The position numbers and the translations under genes were made by a program. A stretch of DNA of 64,000 nucleotides, from positions 1-64,000 of the forward strand of contig JALCSB010000008.1 in assembly GCA_022653075.1 (NCBI GenBank), in the 5' to 3' direction. Source of the stretch: Intestinimonas sp. (GTDB lineage: Bacteria; Bacillota; Clostridia; Oscillospirales; Oscillospiraceae). Shown here piece by piece: positions 26,045 through 35,245 of the stretch. The stretch's first letter is position 1. Every line of letters begins with the position of its first letter. Under the pieces are notes generated by a model that saw only the letters and a program-made list of their open reading frames with translations, made no database searches and was not told where the DNA came from.

Positions 26045-27135
26045 GATCCGGGCACCTCCCATTCCAGTAAAACGTCTTCCTCCAGCACAGTGACTTCCGG
26101 CGGGCCGTTCAGCCCGAACGCCTCATCGGGTAAGGCCACGCCGGCGCCCCCCACCGGGCTTTTCGCATCAGTGCCCCCAAATATCTTCGGAGCCACATAG
26201 GCCTGCACCCGGTCCACCACGCCACACTGAAGGGCGCTGAAGTTGAGCGCCGCGCCCCCCTCCAGCAGAACACTGTCCAATTCCTGCCCGCCCAACCGGG
26301 CCATCAGTTCGGCCAGGTCAACATGTCCCCCCCGACGGGGTAGGACAAGCACCTGGCAGCCCCGGTTCCGATAGGGCCGGTGCCGCTCCTTCTCGCCGCA
26401 GCAGGTGGCCAAAATGGTGGGGATTTCTTCTGCCGTGGTCACCACGTTGGCCGTGAGCGGTGTGCGCAGGTTGGTATCACAGACCACACGCACCGGATTC
26501 CGGCCTCCCGGCAGGCGGCAGGTAAGTCGCGGGTCATCGGCCAGTACCGTGCCCACCCCGACCATGATGGCGGAATACCGGTTCCGGCTCATCTGGACAT
26601 GCCTCCGGGCGGCTTTTCCGGTAATCCACCGGGACGCGCCGGTGCGTGTGGCGATTTTTCCGTCGGCCGTTATGGCGTATTTCATAACCACATAGGGCGT
26701 ATGGGTACGGACGTAGTGGAAAAACACCCGGTTCAGTTTCCGGCACTCCGCTTCCAAAACGCCTGTGATCACAGCGAGGCCCGCCTGCCTGAGCAGCGCA
26801 ATCCCCTTTCCCGCCACAAGTGGATTGGGGTCCTCCGCACCCACCACCACGGTGGTAATGCCGCTTTTGAGAATAATCTGCGTGCAGGGCGGCGTACGCC
26901 CGTAATGGCAGCAGGGCTCCAACGTCACGTAGAGGGTCGCTCCCTCCGTGGATTCGGGGCAGTTCAAAATGGCGTTGCGTTCGGCGTGGTACTCCCCGCA
27001 CCGGTGGTGGTAATCCCGGCTGATAACCCGGCCGTCCTTTACAATCACCGCTCCCACCATGGGGTTTGGGTTGGTCCAGCCGCAGCCCTTTTCGGCCTGG
27101 CTGATCGCCATACGCATATAATCTTCGTGTGTCAT
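26026..27135 (-). CDS. ribD: Riboflavin-specific deaminase/reductase
   Basis: Deaminates and then reduces the pyrimidine intermediate. The N-terminal deaminase carries zinc ligands in HAERNAI and PCCHYGRTPPC. The C-terminal reductase has MKYAITADGKIATRTGASRW and the LLEGGAALNFSAL cofactor region. The 369-aa start is the ATG behind AAGGAAGG; the longer frame to 27258 begins inside a terminator hairpin. It is first in the operon, under the FMN riboswitch. Confidence 0.96.
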   Translation of the reverse strand: MTHEDYMRMAISQAEKGCGWTNPNPMVGAVIVKDGRVISRDYHHRCGEYHAERNAILNCPESTEGATLYVTLEPCCHYGRTPPCTQIILKSGITTVVVGAEDPNPLVAGKGIALLRQAGLAVITGVLEAECRKLNRVFFHYVRTHTPYVVMKYAITADGKIATRTGASRWITGKAARRHVQMSRNRYSAIMVGVGTVLADDPRLTCRLPGGRNPVRVVCDTNLRTPLTANVVTTAEEIPTILATCCGEKERHRPYRNRGCQVLVLPRRGGHVDLAELMARLGGQELDSVLLEGGAALNFSALQCGVVDRVQAYVAPKIFGGTDAKSPVGGAGVALPDEAFGLNGPPEVTVLEEDVLLEWEVPGSCLRGL

Positions 27136-27161
27136 GGACCTTCCTTCTTTCTTTGCCACGC

Positions 27162-27204
27162 CTAAAATAAAAAGGCGCCCCGAACGAAACTTCGTCCAGG
27201 ACGC
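27162..27204 (-). terminator. Second (promoter-distal) terminator in the rib leader
   Basis: A 14-bp stem with G-U pairs (GCGUCCUGGACGAA, 27204-27191, with UUCGUUCGGGGCGC, 27188-27175), loop GU, then CUUUUUAUUUU. It lies about 40 nt before the ribD start and after the first riboswitch terminator. Confidence 0.65.
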
Positions 27205-27230
27205 ATAGGCGGCACGGCCCGCCCGATAGC

Positions 27231-27267
27231 AAAAAAGGCTCTGAAATGCAATTTGCATCTCAGAGCC
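27231..27267 (-). terminator. Intrinsic terminator of the FMN riboswitch
   Basis: Hairpin GGCTCTGAGATGCAA/TTGCATTTCAGAGCC (27267-27237) followed by TTTTTT (27236-27231). This is the usual expression platform of this riboswitch. Confidence 0.85.
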
Positions 27268-27315
27268 TTACTCACATACCGCGCAGAAAAACATGGCCCT
27301 ATGGGCCGTGTCACG

Positions 27316-27424
27316 ATCTTCTTTCATCCAGACTATACTGTCGGCCCCGGAATTACACCGGGTCATGCCTTTCGGCTCGTGGGCTATACCACCGGTGGGG
27401 AATTTCACCCCGCCCTGAAGATTA
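27316..27424 (-). promoter_or_regulatory. FMN riboswitch (RFN element)
   Basis: Minus-strand conserved blocks are in order: ATCTTCAGGGCGGGGTGAAA, TTCCCCACCGGTGGTATAGC, CCCACGAGCC, GGTGTAATTCCGGGGCCGAC, AGTATAGTCTGGATGAAAG and AAGAT. The closing stem ATCTTC/GAAGAT is present. FMN binding should switch off ribD-ribE-ribBA-ribH by favouring the terminators downstream. Confidence 0.97.
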
Positions 27425-27442
27425 TCCTATTCAATTGCCCTG

Positions 27443-27471
27443 ATGGTACCATTATGATTTCCATTTGTCAA
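27443..27471 (-). promoter_or_regulatory. Riboflavin operon promoter
   Basis: Minus-strand TTGACA (27471-27466), 17 nt, TACCAT (27448-27443), just upstream of the FMN riboswitch. Confidence 0.7.
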
Positions 27472-27614
27472 GCCTTTTTCCCCGGTAAAATGAGAAAAAA
27501 AGTGAAAATTCATCCTGTCACCGTGGCGCAAAACTTTTTTTAAACGCTACGGACAGCTTTTTTCATTTTATCGTCCGCGACACTTTTCCGGGCAGAAGCG
27601 GTCAAACGGCCCTC

Positions 27615-28445
27615 TCAACAATTGCCGGAATAAACGTACCGGAGGTGCTGCCGGGCGGTTTGAATCAGCGCATTCATAGTCTTTGTCGGAGTGGGTTCAC
27701 GGTCCGTCATCTGAAAGCGAGGGAAAAAGCGGCTGATATGGAGGGGAAGCTCCGGGTCAAGGGAGGCCAGCCACCCCGCCTCGGCATCCATCTCATCTTC
27801 CGAATCGTTCTCCCCGGGTACAATTAAAGTGGTCACCTCTACATGACACCGGCCCACCGAGCGCGCAATCGTCCCCTTTACGGTCTCCAGGTCACCGCCC
27901 AGTCGGCGGTAACCGTCCCGGGAAAACGCTTTTAGGTCGATATTCATGGCGTCAACCTGGGGCAGCAGCGCCTCCAGCGGCTCCAGACAGATCATGCCGT
28001 TGGTCACCAGCACGGTCTTCAGCCCCTTCTGGTGCAATAGCGCGGCGCAGTCCTTCACGTATTCATAGCCCACCAGCGGTTCGTTATAGGTAAAGGCCAC
28101 GCCCAGATTGCCGGGAGGCGCCTGGGACAGCGCCAAGGCCTTGGCGGTTAATTCTTCCGGGGTGAGAAACACCGTCTCCGCCTCAGGCCCCTCCATGGAG
28201 ATCTCATAATTCTGGCAGAAGGGACAGCGCAGATTGCAGCCGTAGCTGCCCGCCGACAGAATCAAGCTGCCTGGATGAAAGCGCCGCAGAGGCTTTTTTT
28301 CAATGGGATCCAGAGCGAGTGAGGTCAGCCGGCCGTAGTTTTCGCAGGTCACGGCTCCATGCACATTCCTGCGGGCTCGGCAGAGGCCCAGTTGCCCCGG
28401 CTCCAGCGCGCAGCGGTGGGGGCAGATTGGACAAACTGCCTTCAT
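27615..28445 (-). CDS. amrS: AmmeMemoRadiSam system radical SAM enzyme
   Basis: Radical SAM protein of unknown reaction that always travels with AMMECR1 and Memo domains. It has an extra N-terminal Cys/His cluster (CPICPHRCAL and CRARRN) and the radical SAM motif CNLRCPFC at residues 74-81. Activating-enzyme-like features (AFTYNEPLVGYEYV, VTNGMICLEP) follow. Length 276 aa is slightly short for the family. Its ATG overlaps the end of the Memo-AMMECR1 gene by 4 nt, so the two are co-translated. Confidence 0.9.
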   Translation of the reverse strand: MKAVCPICPHRCALEPGQLGLCRARRNVHGAVTCENYGRLTSLALDPIEKKPLRRFHPGSLILSAGSYGCNLRCPFCQNYEISMEGPEAETVFLTPEELTAKALALSQAPPGNLGVAFTYNEPLVGYEYVKDCAALLHQKGLKTVLVTNGMICLEPLEALLPQVDAMNIDLKAFSRDGYRRLGGDLETVKGTIARSVGRCHVEVTTLIVPGENDSEDEMDAEAGWLASLDPELPLHISRFFPRFQMTDREPTPTKTMNALIQTARQHLRYVYSGNC

Positions 28446-29827
28446 CTGTGCCTCACCACCTCAAACCGCCACAGCTTTACCGGCTCGTCCGGGCCGATCC
28501 CCGCCTTCCGGCGGGCAATGGCAATCTGAAGGTCGGGGGTATCCACACCGGCAAGATCAGGCAGCAGCAGCCCGCGGCGGGTACCCTGCTCCACAATGAC
28601 GCCGTATTTTTTCGGGTCAAGCTCCGCTTCCGATGCAATCGGCTCCGGCTCCCCCAACACGTCCACGCTGTAGACAAGCGTCTCCAATTCTTCCTTCCTC
28701 ACGGGTGGGAACCGGGGATCGCCCGTCCCGGCCGAGACCGCGTTATGCAGAATCTCTTCGGCCAGGCAGGCACGTGTGGGGGCAATGGTTCCGATACAGC
28801 CGCGCAGCCGGCCGTCTTTCTTCAGCGAGACGAATGCGCCTGCACGGGACCCGGTCAGCGTGTCCGGAAGGCCCTGAGGGGGGTCGGCGTACCGGCCGGT
28901 TTTCACATAGGTTTCCAGGCTCATCCGGGCCAGACGCACCAGAGGGTCCTCAGCTGCTTTCCCGGCGGCAAGCCGGTCCCGCTCCGCCTGCTGAAACTGT
29001 CCTCCAAAGTTCCGGGACTCGTCGGGGCCGGTCACTTCAAAGGCCGCCACGCCGTAGCCGACCCCAAACGGCCCCTCATAGGACAAAAGCTCGCTCGCAA
29101 CCGCCTTCTGATCCAGCGCGCCGGCCATAATCCAAAAGGAACGAAGTCCACATTCCGCCGCGGCTTCACATACATCCGGGTCCATTTCAAGCAGAGCCGC
29201 AAAGTCCCCTTTTCCCAGCGCCGCAGTAGCCAGGCGATCAAACTCCGGCCCCTCCGGCGCAAATCCATAGGGTCCATCCCGGGTCAGCTTGTGGGACAGG
29301 TCGCCGCTGGCGAGAAATATGGTCCGGCGCCCAAGCGCTTCGGCGGTTTGGGCGATACACTGCCCCAGACGGTAGTGCTCCAGCGGCGAAAGGCCTGAAA
29401 GGCCGATGCGCACCAGACGGTAATCCGAAAAGAACTCGTTCAAAAACCGCAGTGGAATCATGGTCCCGTGGTCCAAGGCGGGGTTCCGCTCCCCCAGCGT
29501 ACCGGCCGGAACGCCGCAGCCGCCGCAGCGTTTTTCCAGCGCTGTAACAAACTCCACATCATATTCCGTCTCCAACCGAACCTGCGGCGCACCGAACTGG
29601 CTGAAGGTTCCGTCTGCCCGCCGGCCTGGGGAGATGTGAAAATAGTCCTCGTACATTACGGAATGGGGGCTGGTCAGCACAATCGTCTCCGGCCGAAACC
29701 GCGCCGCCCGGCCCATGGCCGCGCGATAAGCTCGGGTGGTGGCTGAAATGGTTTGTTCCTCACCCCGGCCGATCTCAGGCAGGATAATCGGCGGATGGGG
29801 CACCGCAAACGCTGCGATAATCGACAT
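28442..29827 (-). CDS. Memo + AMMECR1 fusion (AmmeMemoRadiSam proteins B and A)
   Basis: Two domains in one 461-aa chain. Residues 1-260 form a Memo/extradiol-dioxygenase-like domain with metal-ligand candidates in AVPHPPIILPE, SPHSVMYEDYF, LDHGTMIPLRF and SGDLSHKL. Residues 285-461 form AMMECR1, with GAFVSLKKDGRLRGCIGTI. The three-domain system is widespread in anaerobes; its substrate is not established. The start is the ATG behind GGAGGA, 24 nt inside the longest frame. It overlaps amrS by 4 nt. Confidence 0.9.
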   Translation of the reverse strand: MSIIAAFAVPHPPIILPEIGRGEEQTISATTRAYRAAMGRAARFRPETIVLTSPHSVMYEDYFHISPGRRADGTFSQFGAPQVRLETEYDVEFVTALEKRCGGCGVPAGTLGERNPALDHGTMIPLRFLNEFFSDYRLVRIGLSGLSPLEHYRLGQCIAQTAEALGRRTIFLASGDLSHKLTRDGPYGFAPEGPEFDRLATAALGKGDFAALLEMDPDVCEAAAECGLRSFWIMAGALDQKAVASELLSYEGPFGVGYGVAAFEVTGPDESRNFGGQFQQAERDRLAAGKAAEDPLVRLARMSLETYVKTGRYADPPQGLPDTLTGSRAGAFVSLKKDGRLRGCIGTIAPTRACLAEEILHNAVSAGTGDPRFPPVRKEELETLVYSVDVLGEPEPIASEAELDPKKYGVIVEQGTRRGLLLPDLAGVDTPDLQIAIARRKAGIGPDEPVKLWRFEVVRHR

Positions 29828-29916
29828 ATACGATTCCTCCGTTTCCAGCATGTCTATGCTGTGATTTTATTACTATTATACCACAAAATGTGCACTTTGG
29901 CGGCCAGTACGTCATG

Positions 29917-29949
29917 AAAAGGAGGGGCAGGCACCGCCTGTCCCTCCTT
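29917..29949 (-). terminator. Terminator of the polyamine operon
   Basis: Stem AAGGAGGG(A)CAGGC/GCCTG(C)CCCTCCTT with loop GGT, ending in TTTT on the minus strand, right after aguB. Its 16-nt plus-strand arm (29917-29932) is identical to one at 38631-38646. Confidence 0.8.
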
Positions 29950-29959
29950 GTATTGGGGA

Positions 29960-30847
29960 TTATAATAAACGCTTTCCCGCGATCACCTCATAGCACTCGG
30001 GGCGGCGGTCACGGAAAATGCCCCAGTTGAGGCGGTCTTCCGCCAGGGCATCCAGGTCGAGGGAGGCCGTAAGAACCGTCTCCTCCTCCCGCCCGGCCGA
30101 AGCTGCCAGTTCACCGGTCCCATCGGTGAGAAAAGAGGACCCGTAGAAAACCAGAGCAGAGGACTGTCCGCCGTTCTCCGGACAGGGTGTCACCGTCTCC
30201 CGCCCAACCCGGTTGGCGGCAGCCAGCGGCATAAGGTTTGCCGCCGCATGGCCCTGCATGACCCGCCTCCAGTGTCTCATACTGTCACCGCCGAGAATGG
30301 GCTCGCTGCCGATGGCAGTGGGAAAAAGCAGCATCTCCGCCCCGTTTAGGGCCAGCGCGCGGGCCGTCTCCGGAAACCACTGGTCCCAACAGATGCCCAC
30401 ACCGACACGTCCGCAGGCGGTATCCCACACCCGAAAACCGGTGTCTCCAGGCGTAAAGTAAAATTTCTCCTGATAATAGTGGTCATCCGGGATGTGGGTT
30501 TTCCGGTAGACCCCCAGAAGGCTTCCATCCGCGTCCAGCACGGCCACGGAGTTAAACAGCCGGCTGCCGTCCCTCTCAAAAAAGCTGACCGGCAGCACCA
30601 CACCCAGTTCCCTTGCCACGGAGGTAAACCTCCTGACGGTGGGATTTTCCCCTGTGGGCGCGGCGTAGGCGTAAAAGTCATAGCGGCGCTCCTGACAAAA
30701 ATAAGGGCGCTCAAACAGTTCCGGCAGCAGAATAACGTCTGCACCCTTCTCCGCAGCCTGGCGGACCAGTTCCTCCGCCCGGTCCAGATTATTTTCAGTA
30801 TTTTCCGAGCAGCGCATCTGCACCGCCGCCAGCGTCACCTTACGCAC
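29960..30847 (-). CDS. aguB: N-carbamoylputrescine amidase
   Basis: Hydrolyses N-carbamoylputrescine to putrescine, CO2 and ammonia. The nitrilase-fold triad is present: Glu43 (LLPELFERPYF), Lys116 (YRKTHIPDD) and Cys153 (GICWDQWFPE). Length 295 aa is standard. The best start is GTG at 30847 (MRKVTLAAVQM) with AGGAGG 8 nt upstream; an earlier GTG at 30856 touches the binding site. The start lies 13 nt inside aguA. Confidence 0.93.
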   Translation of the reverse strand: MRKVTLAAVQMRCSENTENNLDRAEELVRQAAEKGADVILLPELFERPYFCQERRYDFYAYAAPTGENPTVRRFTSVARELGVVLPVSFFERDGSRLFNSVAVLDADGSLLGVYRKTHIPDDHYYQEKFYFTPGDTGFRVWDTACGRVGVGICWDQWFPETARALALNGAEMLLFPTAIGSEPILGGDSMRHWRRVMQGHAAANLMPLAAANRVGRETVTPCPENGGQSSALVFYGSSFLTDGTGELAASAGREEETVLTASLDLDALAEDRLNWGIFRDRRPECYEVIAGKRLL

Positions 30848-31950
30848 GGCTGGCACCTCCTTTTGGGAATTTGCTGCGTAATGCAGTGAATGTTGCCGCC
30901 GCCTAACAAAATCTCCCGGGCCGGAATGGGATACACCGTGCGGCCGGGGAACAGCCGCCCCATCTGTTCCGCCGCCGCGGCGTCGTTGGGGTCTCCAAAT
31001 TGGGGCAGCACCACGCCGCCGTTGGAGAGGTAGAAGTTCACATAGCTGGCGGCCAGGCGTTCCCCGGGCCGCCGGGTGTCCTCTCCCTCCTCAAAGGAAT
31101 AGCCGGACACCTCTTCGGCGGTGAGGCATACCGGGCGGGTGGGCAGGAGCAGCTTGTGAACGGTAATGGTCCGGCCCCTGGCATCGGTGACACCGGACAG
31201 CGCCTCCAGGCAGGCGGCGCTGTAAGCATACTGCGGGTCGTCCTTATCCTCCGTCCATGCCAAAACCACCTCGCCTGGGCGGACAAAGGCGCACACGTTG
31301 TCCACATGCTCGTTGGTCTCGTCCTCCCAAATGCCGTGGGGCAGCCAAAGGACCTTTTCCGCCCCCAGGTACTCCCGCAGATTTTCTTCGATCTGCGCAC
31401 GGGTCAGCCGGGGATTCCGGCCCGGGCTCAAGAGGCAGGTCTCAGTGACCAGTACCGTGCCCTGTCCATCGGTGTGAATGGAGCCTCCCTCCAGGACAAA
31501 GGGGCGGGCGTCGTAGCGATCAAAGTCTAACCGGTCGCAGCAGGCCGCCGCCACGGCGTCATCCCGCTCCCAGTGGGAATACAACCCATCATACCTGCCT
31601 CCCCAAGCGTTGAACTGCCAGTCCACGCCTCGCACGCCGCCCAGGCCGTCCACCACAAACGTGGGACCCACATCCCTGGCCCAGGCATCGTCGCTCTCCA
31701 CCGGCAGAATGCGGACACAGTCCGGCAGCATGGCCCGGGCGCTTTCGATACAATCCGTACCCGCCAGCATATACACCGTCTCACTCCGGGCAATGGCGGA
31801 AGCCACCGCGGTAAAGGCCCTCCGGGCGGCCCGGGCACCGAAGGGCCAAGACCCGGGACGGGACGGCCAGATCATCAGACAGCCCTCATGGGGTTCAAAT
31901 TCGCCGGGCATGCGAAAGCCGTCCCGGCGCGGTGTGGAAGAACGTTTCAT
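30835..31950 (-). CDS. aguA: Agmatine deiminase
   Basis: Converts agmatine to N-carbamoylputrescine and ammonia. It belongs to the pentein (guanidino-modifying) fold and has the catalytic Cys in the C-terminal LLGGGNIHCITQQIP, with GFRMPGEFEPHEGCLMIWPS at the N end and VLEGGSIHTDGQG in the middle. The 371-aa start is the ATG behind TGAGGTG; the longer frame reads through nspC. It lies 7 nt after nspC and overlaps aguB. Confidence 0.94.
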   Translation of the reverse strand: MKRSSTPRRDGFRMPGEFEPHEGCLMIWPSRPGSWPFGARAARRAFTAVASAIARSETVYMLAGTDCIESARAMLPDCVRILPVESDDAWARDVGPTFVVDGLGGVRGVDWQFNAWGGRYDGLYSHWERDDAVAAACCDRLDFDRYDARPFVLEGGSIHTDGQGTVLVTETCLLSPGRNPRLTRAQIEENLREYLGAEKVLWLPHGIWEDETNEHVDNVCAFVRPGEVVLAWTEDKDDPQYAYSAACLEALSGVTDARGRTITVHKLLLPTRPVCLTAEEVSGYSFEEGEDTRRPGERLAASYVNFYLSNGGVVLPQFGDPNDAAAAEQMGRLFPGRTVYPIPAREILLGGGNIHCITQQIPKRRCQPCVR

Positions 31951-31957
31951 AAGCACC

Positions 31958-33082
31958 TCAGGATAAGCGGGATTTAAAGTCCTCATAGCCGAATGTCTTA
32001 ATGATCCGGCAGTCGCCGTTCTCGTCCATGGCGGCAATGGCGGGCAGAGGAATCCCGTTAAAGGTATTGTTTTTGACCATGGAATAGATGGCCATATCTT
32101 CAAAGCACAGCCGGTCCCCGATCTGGACAGGCCGGTCAAAGGAGTAGTCCCCGATGACGTCTCCCGCCAGGCAGGTACAGGAGGACAGCCGGTAGGTATG
32201 GGCCTTCTCGCCGGGCAGGCCGGAATTTCTCAGAGGCGGCCGGTAGGGCATCTCCAGTACATCCGGCATATGGCAGGCGGCGGAGGTATCCAGAATCAAA
32301 GTGGTGATACCGCCGTTTTCCACAACATCCAGCACTTCGGTTATAAGGTATCCGGCGTTCAGGGCCACCGCCTCGCCAGGTTCCAAGTAGACCTGCACGC
32401 CGTAGGCGTCCCGCACATGGCGGATACATTTTTTCAGCAGCGGGAGGTCATAGCCCGGTCGGGTAATGTGGTGCCCGCCGCCCAGGTTCAGCCATTTCAT
32501 CCGGGGCAGAGCCGGTCCAAATTTCTCTTCCACCGCCTTCAGGGTAACCGCCAGATCATTGGCATCCTGCTCGCACAGGGTGTGAAAGTGGAGCCCTTCC
32601 ACCCCGTCCAGCTCGTTAAATCGAAACTGGCCGGCGGTGACGCCCAGCCGGGATCCGGGGGCGCATGGATCGTAGATGGTATGATTCCCCTGGGTGGAGC
32701 ACTGGGGGTTAATCCGGATGCCAATACTGGACGAGGGACAGCGGGAGCGGTACTTTTCCAGTTGGGCGAAGGAGTTAAATACGATGTGGCCGCAGAGGGC
32801 GGCGATCTCGTCAAACTCGCCGTCCCGGTAGGCGGGAGAAAAGATATGGGCCTCCCCCCCCATCTCGGTAGCACCCAGCCGGGCTTCAAAGAGACTGCTG
32901 GCGGTGGTCCCCGCCAGATACCGGCGGATCAGAGGGTATTCGGCATACATGGAAAAGGCCTTTTGTGCCAGCAGGATCTTGCAGCCCGTATCCCGCTGGA
33001 CCGTTTGCAGCAGTTCCAGATTCCGGCGCAGCCGCCCCTCATCCACCACATAGCAGGGCGTGGGCAGCTCATAGGGCGTCAT
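31958..33082 (-). CDS. nspC: Carboxynorspermidine/carboxyspermidine decarboxylase
   Basis: PLP enzyme that decarboxylates carboxyspermidine to spermidine. The 374-aa protein has PLP Lys41 (LAQKAFSMY), a GGGHHITRPGYD glycine-rich loop and an LSSCTCLAGDVIGDYSFD C-terminal active-site Cys, all typical of NspC. Its ATG overlaps the stop of the upstream dehydrogenase gene by one base (TGATG), so translation is coupled. Confidence 0.93.
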   Translation of the reverse strand: MTPYELPTPCYVVDEGRLRRNLELLQTVQRDTGCKILLAQKAFSMYAEYPLIRRYLAGTTASSLFEARLGATEMGGEAHIFSPAYRDGEFDEIAALCGHIVFNSFAQLEKYRSRCPSSSIGIRINPQCSTQGNHTIYDPCAPGSRLGVTAGQFRFNELDGVEGLHFHTLCEQDANDLAVTLKAVEEKFGPALPRMKWLNLGGGHHITRPGYDLPLLKKCIRHVRDAYGVQVYLEPGEAVALNAGYLITEVLDVVENGGITTLILDTSAACHMPDVLEMPYRPPLRNSGLPGEKAHTYRLSSCTCLAGDVIGDYSFDRPVQIGDRLCFEDMAIYSMVKNNTFNGIPLPAIAAMDENGDCRIIKTFGYEDFKSRLS

Positions 33083-34341
33083 CACTCCACCGTCTCCGGA
33101 TGCTCTTCCACCGTCCAAGGCAGGCCCCAACGGTTGAGAGCGTCCATGAAGGGGTCCGGGTCAAATTCCTCCACATTAAATACGCCGGGCTTTTGCCAGC
33201 GGCCATTCGCCACCAGCATGGCACCGATCATGGCGGGCACGCCGGTGGTGTAAGAGATGGCCTGACTTCCCACCTCCCGGTAGCATGCCTGGTGATCGCA
33301 GACATTGTACAGATAAATGGTCTTTTTCTCTCCATCCTTCACACCGGAAAAAATACAGCCGATGTTGGTCTTACCTACCGTGCGGGGGCCGAGGGAGGCG
33401 GGATCGGGCAAAAGGGTCTTTAAAAATTGGATGGGTACGATCTGTTGTCCCTGGTACTCCACCGGGGTGGTGGACAGCATACCCACGTTCTCCAGGCACT
33501 TCATATGAGTAAGATAGCTCTGGCCGAAGGTCATGAAAAAGCGGATGCGCCGGACACCCGGGATGTTTTTGGCCAGGGACTCAATCTCCTCGTGGTGGAG
33601 CAGGTACATGTCCTTTTTGCCCACTTGGGGAAACTCATACTCCCGTTTGATGGACATGGGAGGAATCTCCACCCACTTCCCGTTCTCCCAATAGGAGCCG
33701 GGGGCGGAAACCTCCCGGAGGTTGATCTCCGGGTTAAAATTGGTGGCGAAAGGATAGCCGTGGTCACCGCCGTTGCAGTCGAGAATATCAATGGTGTGGA
33801 TCTCGTCAAAATAGTGCTTGCGTGCGTAGGCGGTAAACACGCTGGTAACACCGGGGTCGAAGCCCGAGCCCAGCAGGGCGGTGAGGCCCGCCTTTTTAAA
33901 CTTCTCCTCATAGGCCCACTGCCAGGAGTAGTCGAAATAAGCGGAAAAACCCAGCTCTTTGCAGCGCTTTTTATAAACCGCGCGCCAAACGGGATCATCG
34001 GTGTCCTCCGCCTCGTAGTTGGCGGTGTCGATATAGTGCGCACCGGCGGACAGACACGCATCCATAATGGCCAGGTCCTGATACGGCAGGGCCACATTCA
34101 GAACGGCGTCCGGCTGATACGCCCGGATGAGGGCGGTGAGGGCGGGCACGTCCATGGCGTCCACCTGGGCGGTGGTAAGATTGGTGGTGGTCTTACCGGC
34201 CAGTTTTTCCCTAAGCGCGTCGCATTTGGAAACCGTACGGCTGGCGATGCACAGGTCGGTGAATACCTCGCTGTTTTGGCAGCATTTCTGGATGGCTACG
34301 GACGCAACGCCACCGCAGCCAATGACGAGTAGTCTGGACAT
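33082..34341 (-). CDS. Carboxynorspermidine/carboxyspermidine synthase (saccharopine dehydrogenase-like)
   Basis: NADPH enzyme that reductively joins aspartate semialdehyde to putrescine (or diaminopropane). The 419-aa protein has a Rossmann start (MSRLLVIGCGGVASVAIQKC) and the family segment SGFDPGVTSVFTAYA. It pairs with NspC immediately downstream (1-nt overlap). Start is the ATG behind GGAGGG. Carboxyspermidine as product is inferred from the putrescine-forming genes in the same operon; no diaminopropane route is visible. Confidence 0.92.
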   Translation of the reverse strand: MSRLLVIGCGGVASVAIQKCCQNSEVFTDLCIASRTVSKCDALREKLAGKTTTNLTTAQVDAMDVPALTALIRAYQPDAVLNVALPYQDLAIMDACLSAGAHYIDTANYEAEDTDDPVWRAVYKKRCKELGFSAYFDYSWQWAYEEKFKKAGLTALLGSGFDPGVTSVFTAYARKHYFDEIHTIDILDCNGGDHGYPFATNFNPEINLREVSAPGSYWENGKWVEIPPMSIKREYEFPQVGKKDMYLLHHEEIESLAKNIPGVRRIRFFMTFGQSYLTHMKCLENVGMLSTTPVEYQGQQIVPIQFLKTLLPDPASLGPRTVGKTNIGCIFSGVKDGEKKTIYLYNVCDHQACYREVGSQAISYTTGVPAMIGAMLVANGRWQKPGVFNVEEFDPDPFMDALNRWGLPWTVEEHPETVE

Positions 34342-34374
34342 AAGGGAATCCCTCCTAATCACAATTTTGATGAC

Positions 34375-35238
34375 TTACTTGGCCTTATCGGCGGCGTTTT
34401 CCGCTTCAATAAGCAGGTCCTCCACATATTTGGGCAGCATAAAGGCGCCTAAGTGCAGATTGGTGGTGTAATACCAGGTCTTGATGCCCCGGGCATTCCA
34501 ACGGGCTGGGTTAAAGTCGTTAATGGGGTGGTACTTCTTGGATGCAAATCCGAACATCCAGTAGCCGGAGGGGCAGGTTGGGATATGGGCCTGGTAGACG
34601 CGGCTGATGGGAAAGCTTCGGTACACCTTGCGGTGCATGGTGCGAAAGGCGGTCTCGTCCTCGTCGAAAAACGGACTTCCATGCTGATAGATCATAATGC
34701 CGTCATCTTTTAACGCGCGGTAGCAGCTTCCGTAAAACTCCTTGGTAAACAGTCCCTCGGTATGGCCGAACGGGTCGGTGGAGTCGTTAATGATGATATC
34801 ATATTCCGCCTGACGGCCGCGCAGGAAGCGCAGGCCGTCCTGGTAGGTGATATTGACTTTGGGGTTGTTCAGGCTGTCGGCAACCTCCGGAAAGTACTCC
34901 CGGCAGACCTGAACAAACATCTCGTCCGGCTCCACCACATCGATGGTCTCGATCTCAGGGTACGCCGTAAGCTCCCGGGCCACACCGCCGTCACCGCCGC
35001 CGATAATGAGAACATTCTTTACGTTGGGGTGAACCGCCATGGGAACGTGGACCACCATCTCATTGTAAATGAATTCATCGGCAGTAGAAAAAATCACGTC
35101 TCCGTCCAAAGCGATCAGGCGACCGTAGTCCGGCGACTCAAAGACCTCTATTTTTTGATATTCGCTCTCGGCTGAGAAGAGCTCCCGGCTGACCCGCATA
35201 CTGATCTGGCCGTTCGCGGTATAAATCCACATATTCAT
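34375..35238 (-). CDS. speE: Spermidine synthase-like aminopropyltransferase
   Basis: Transfers an aminopropyl group from decarboxylated SAM to putrescine. The 287-aa protein has an N-terminal beta domain, then a Rossmann methyltransferase-like core: VLIIGGGDGGVARELTAYPE, the catalytic Asp in IIINDSTDPFG, and the gate region EGLFTKEFY. No speD (SAM decarboxylase) is in this window, though it would be needed. It lies 8 nt after speA and before the carboxyspermidine genes, so two spermidine routes coexist in one operon. Confidence 0.92.
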   Translation of the reverse strand: MNMWIYTANGQISMRVSRELFSAESEYQKIEVFESPDYGRLIALDGDVIFSTADEFIYNEMVVHVPMAVHPNVKNVLIIGGGDGGVARELTAYPEIETIDVVEPDEMFVQVCREYFPEVADSLNNPKVNITYQDGLRFLRGRQAEYDIIINDSTDPFGHTEGLFTKEFYGSCYRALKDDGIMIYQHGSPFFDEDETAFRTMHRKVYRSFPISRVYQAHIPTCPSGYWMFGFASKKYHPINDFNPARWNARGIKTWYYTTNLHLGAFMLPKYVEDLLIEAENAADKAK

Positions 35239-35245
35239 GGCATTG

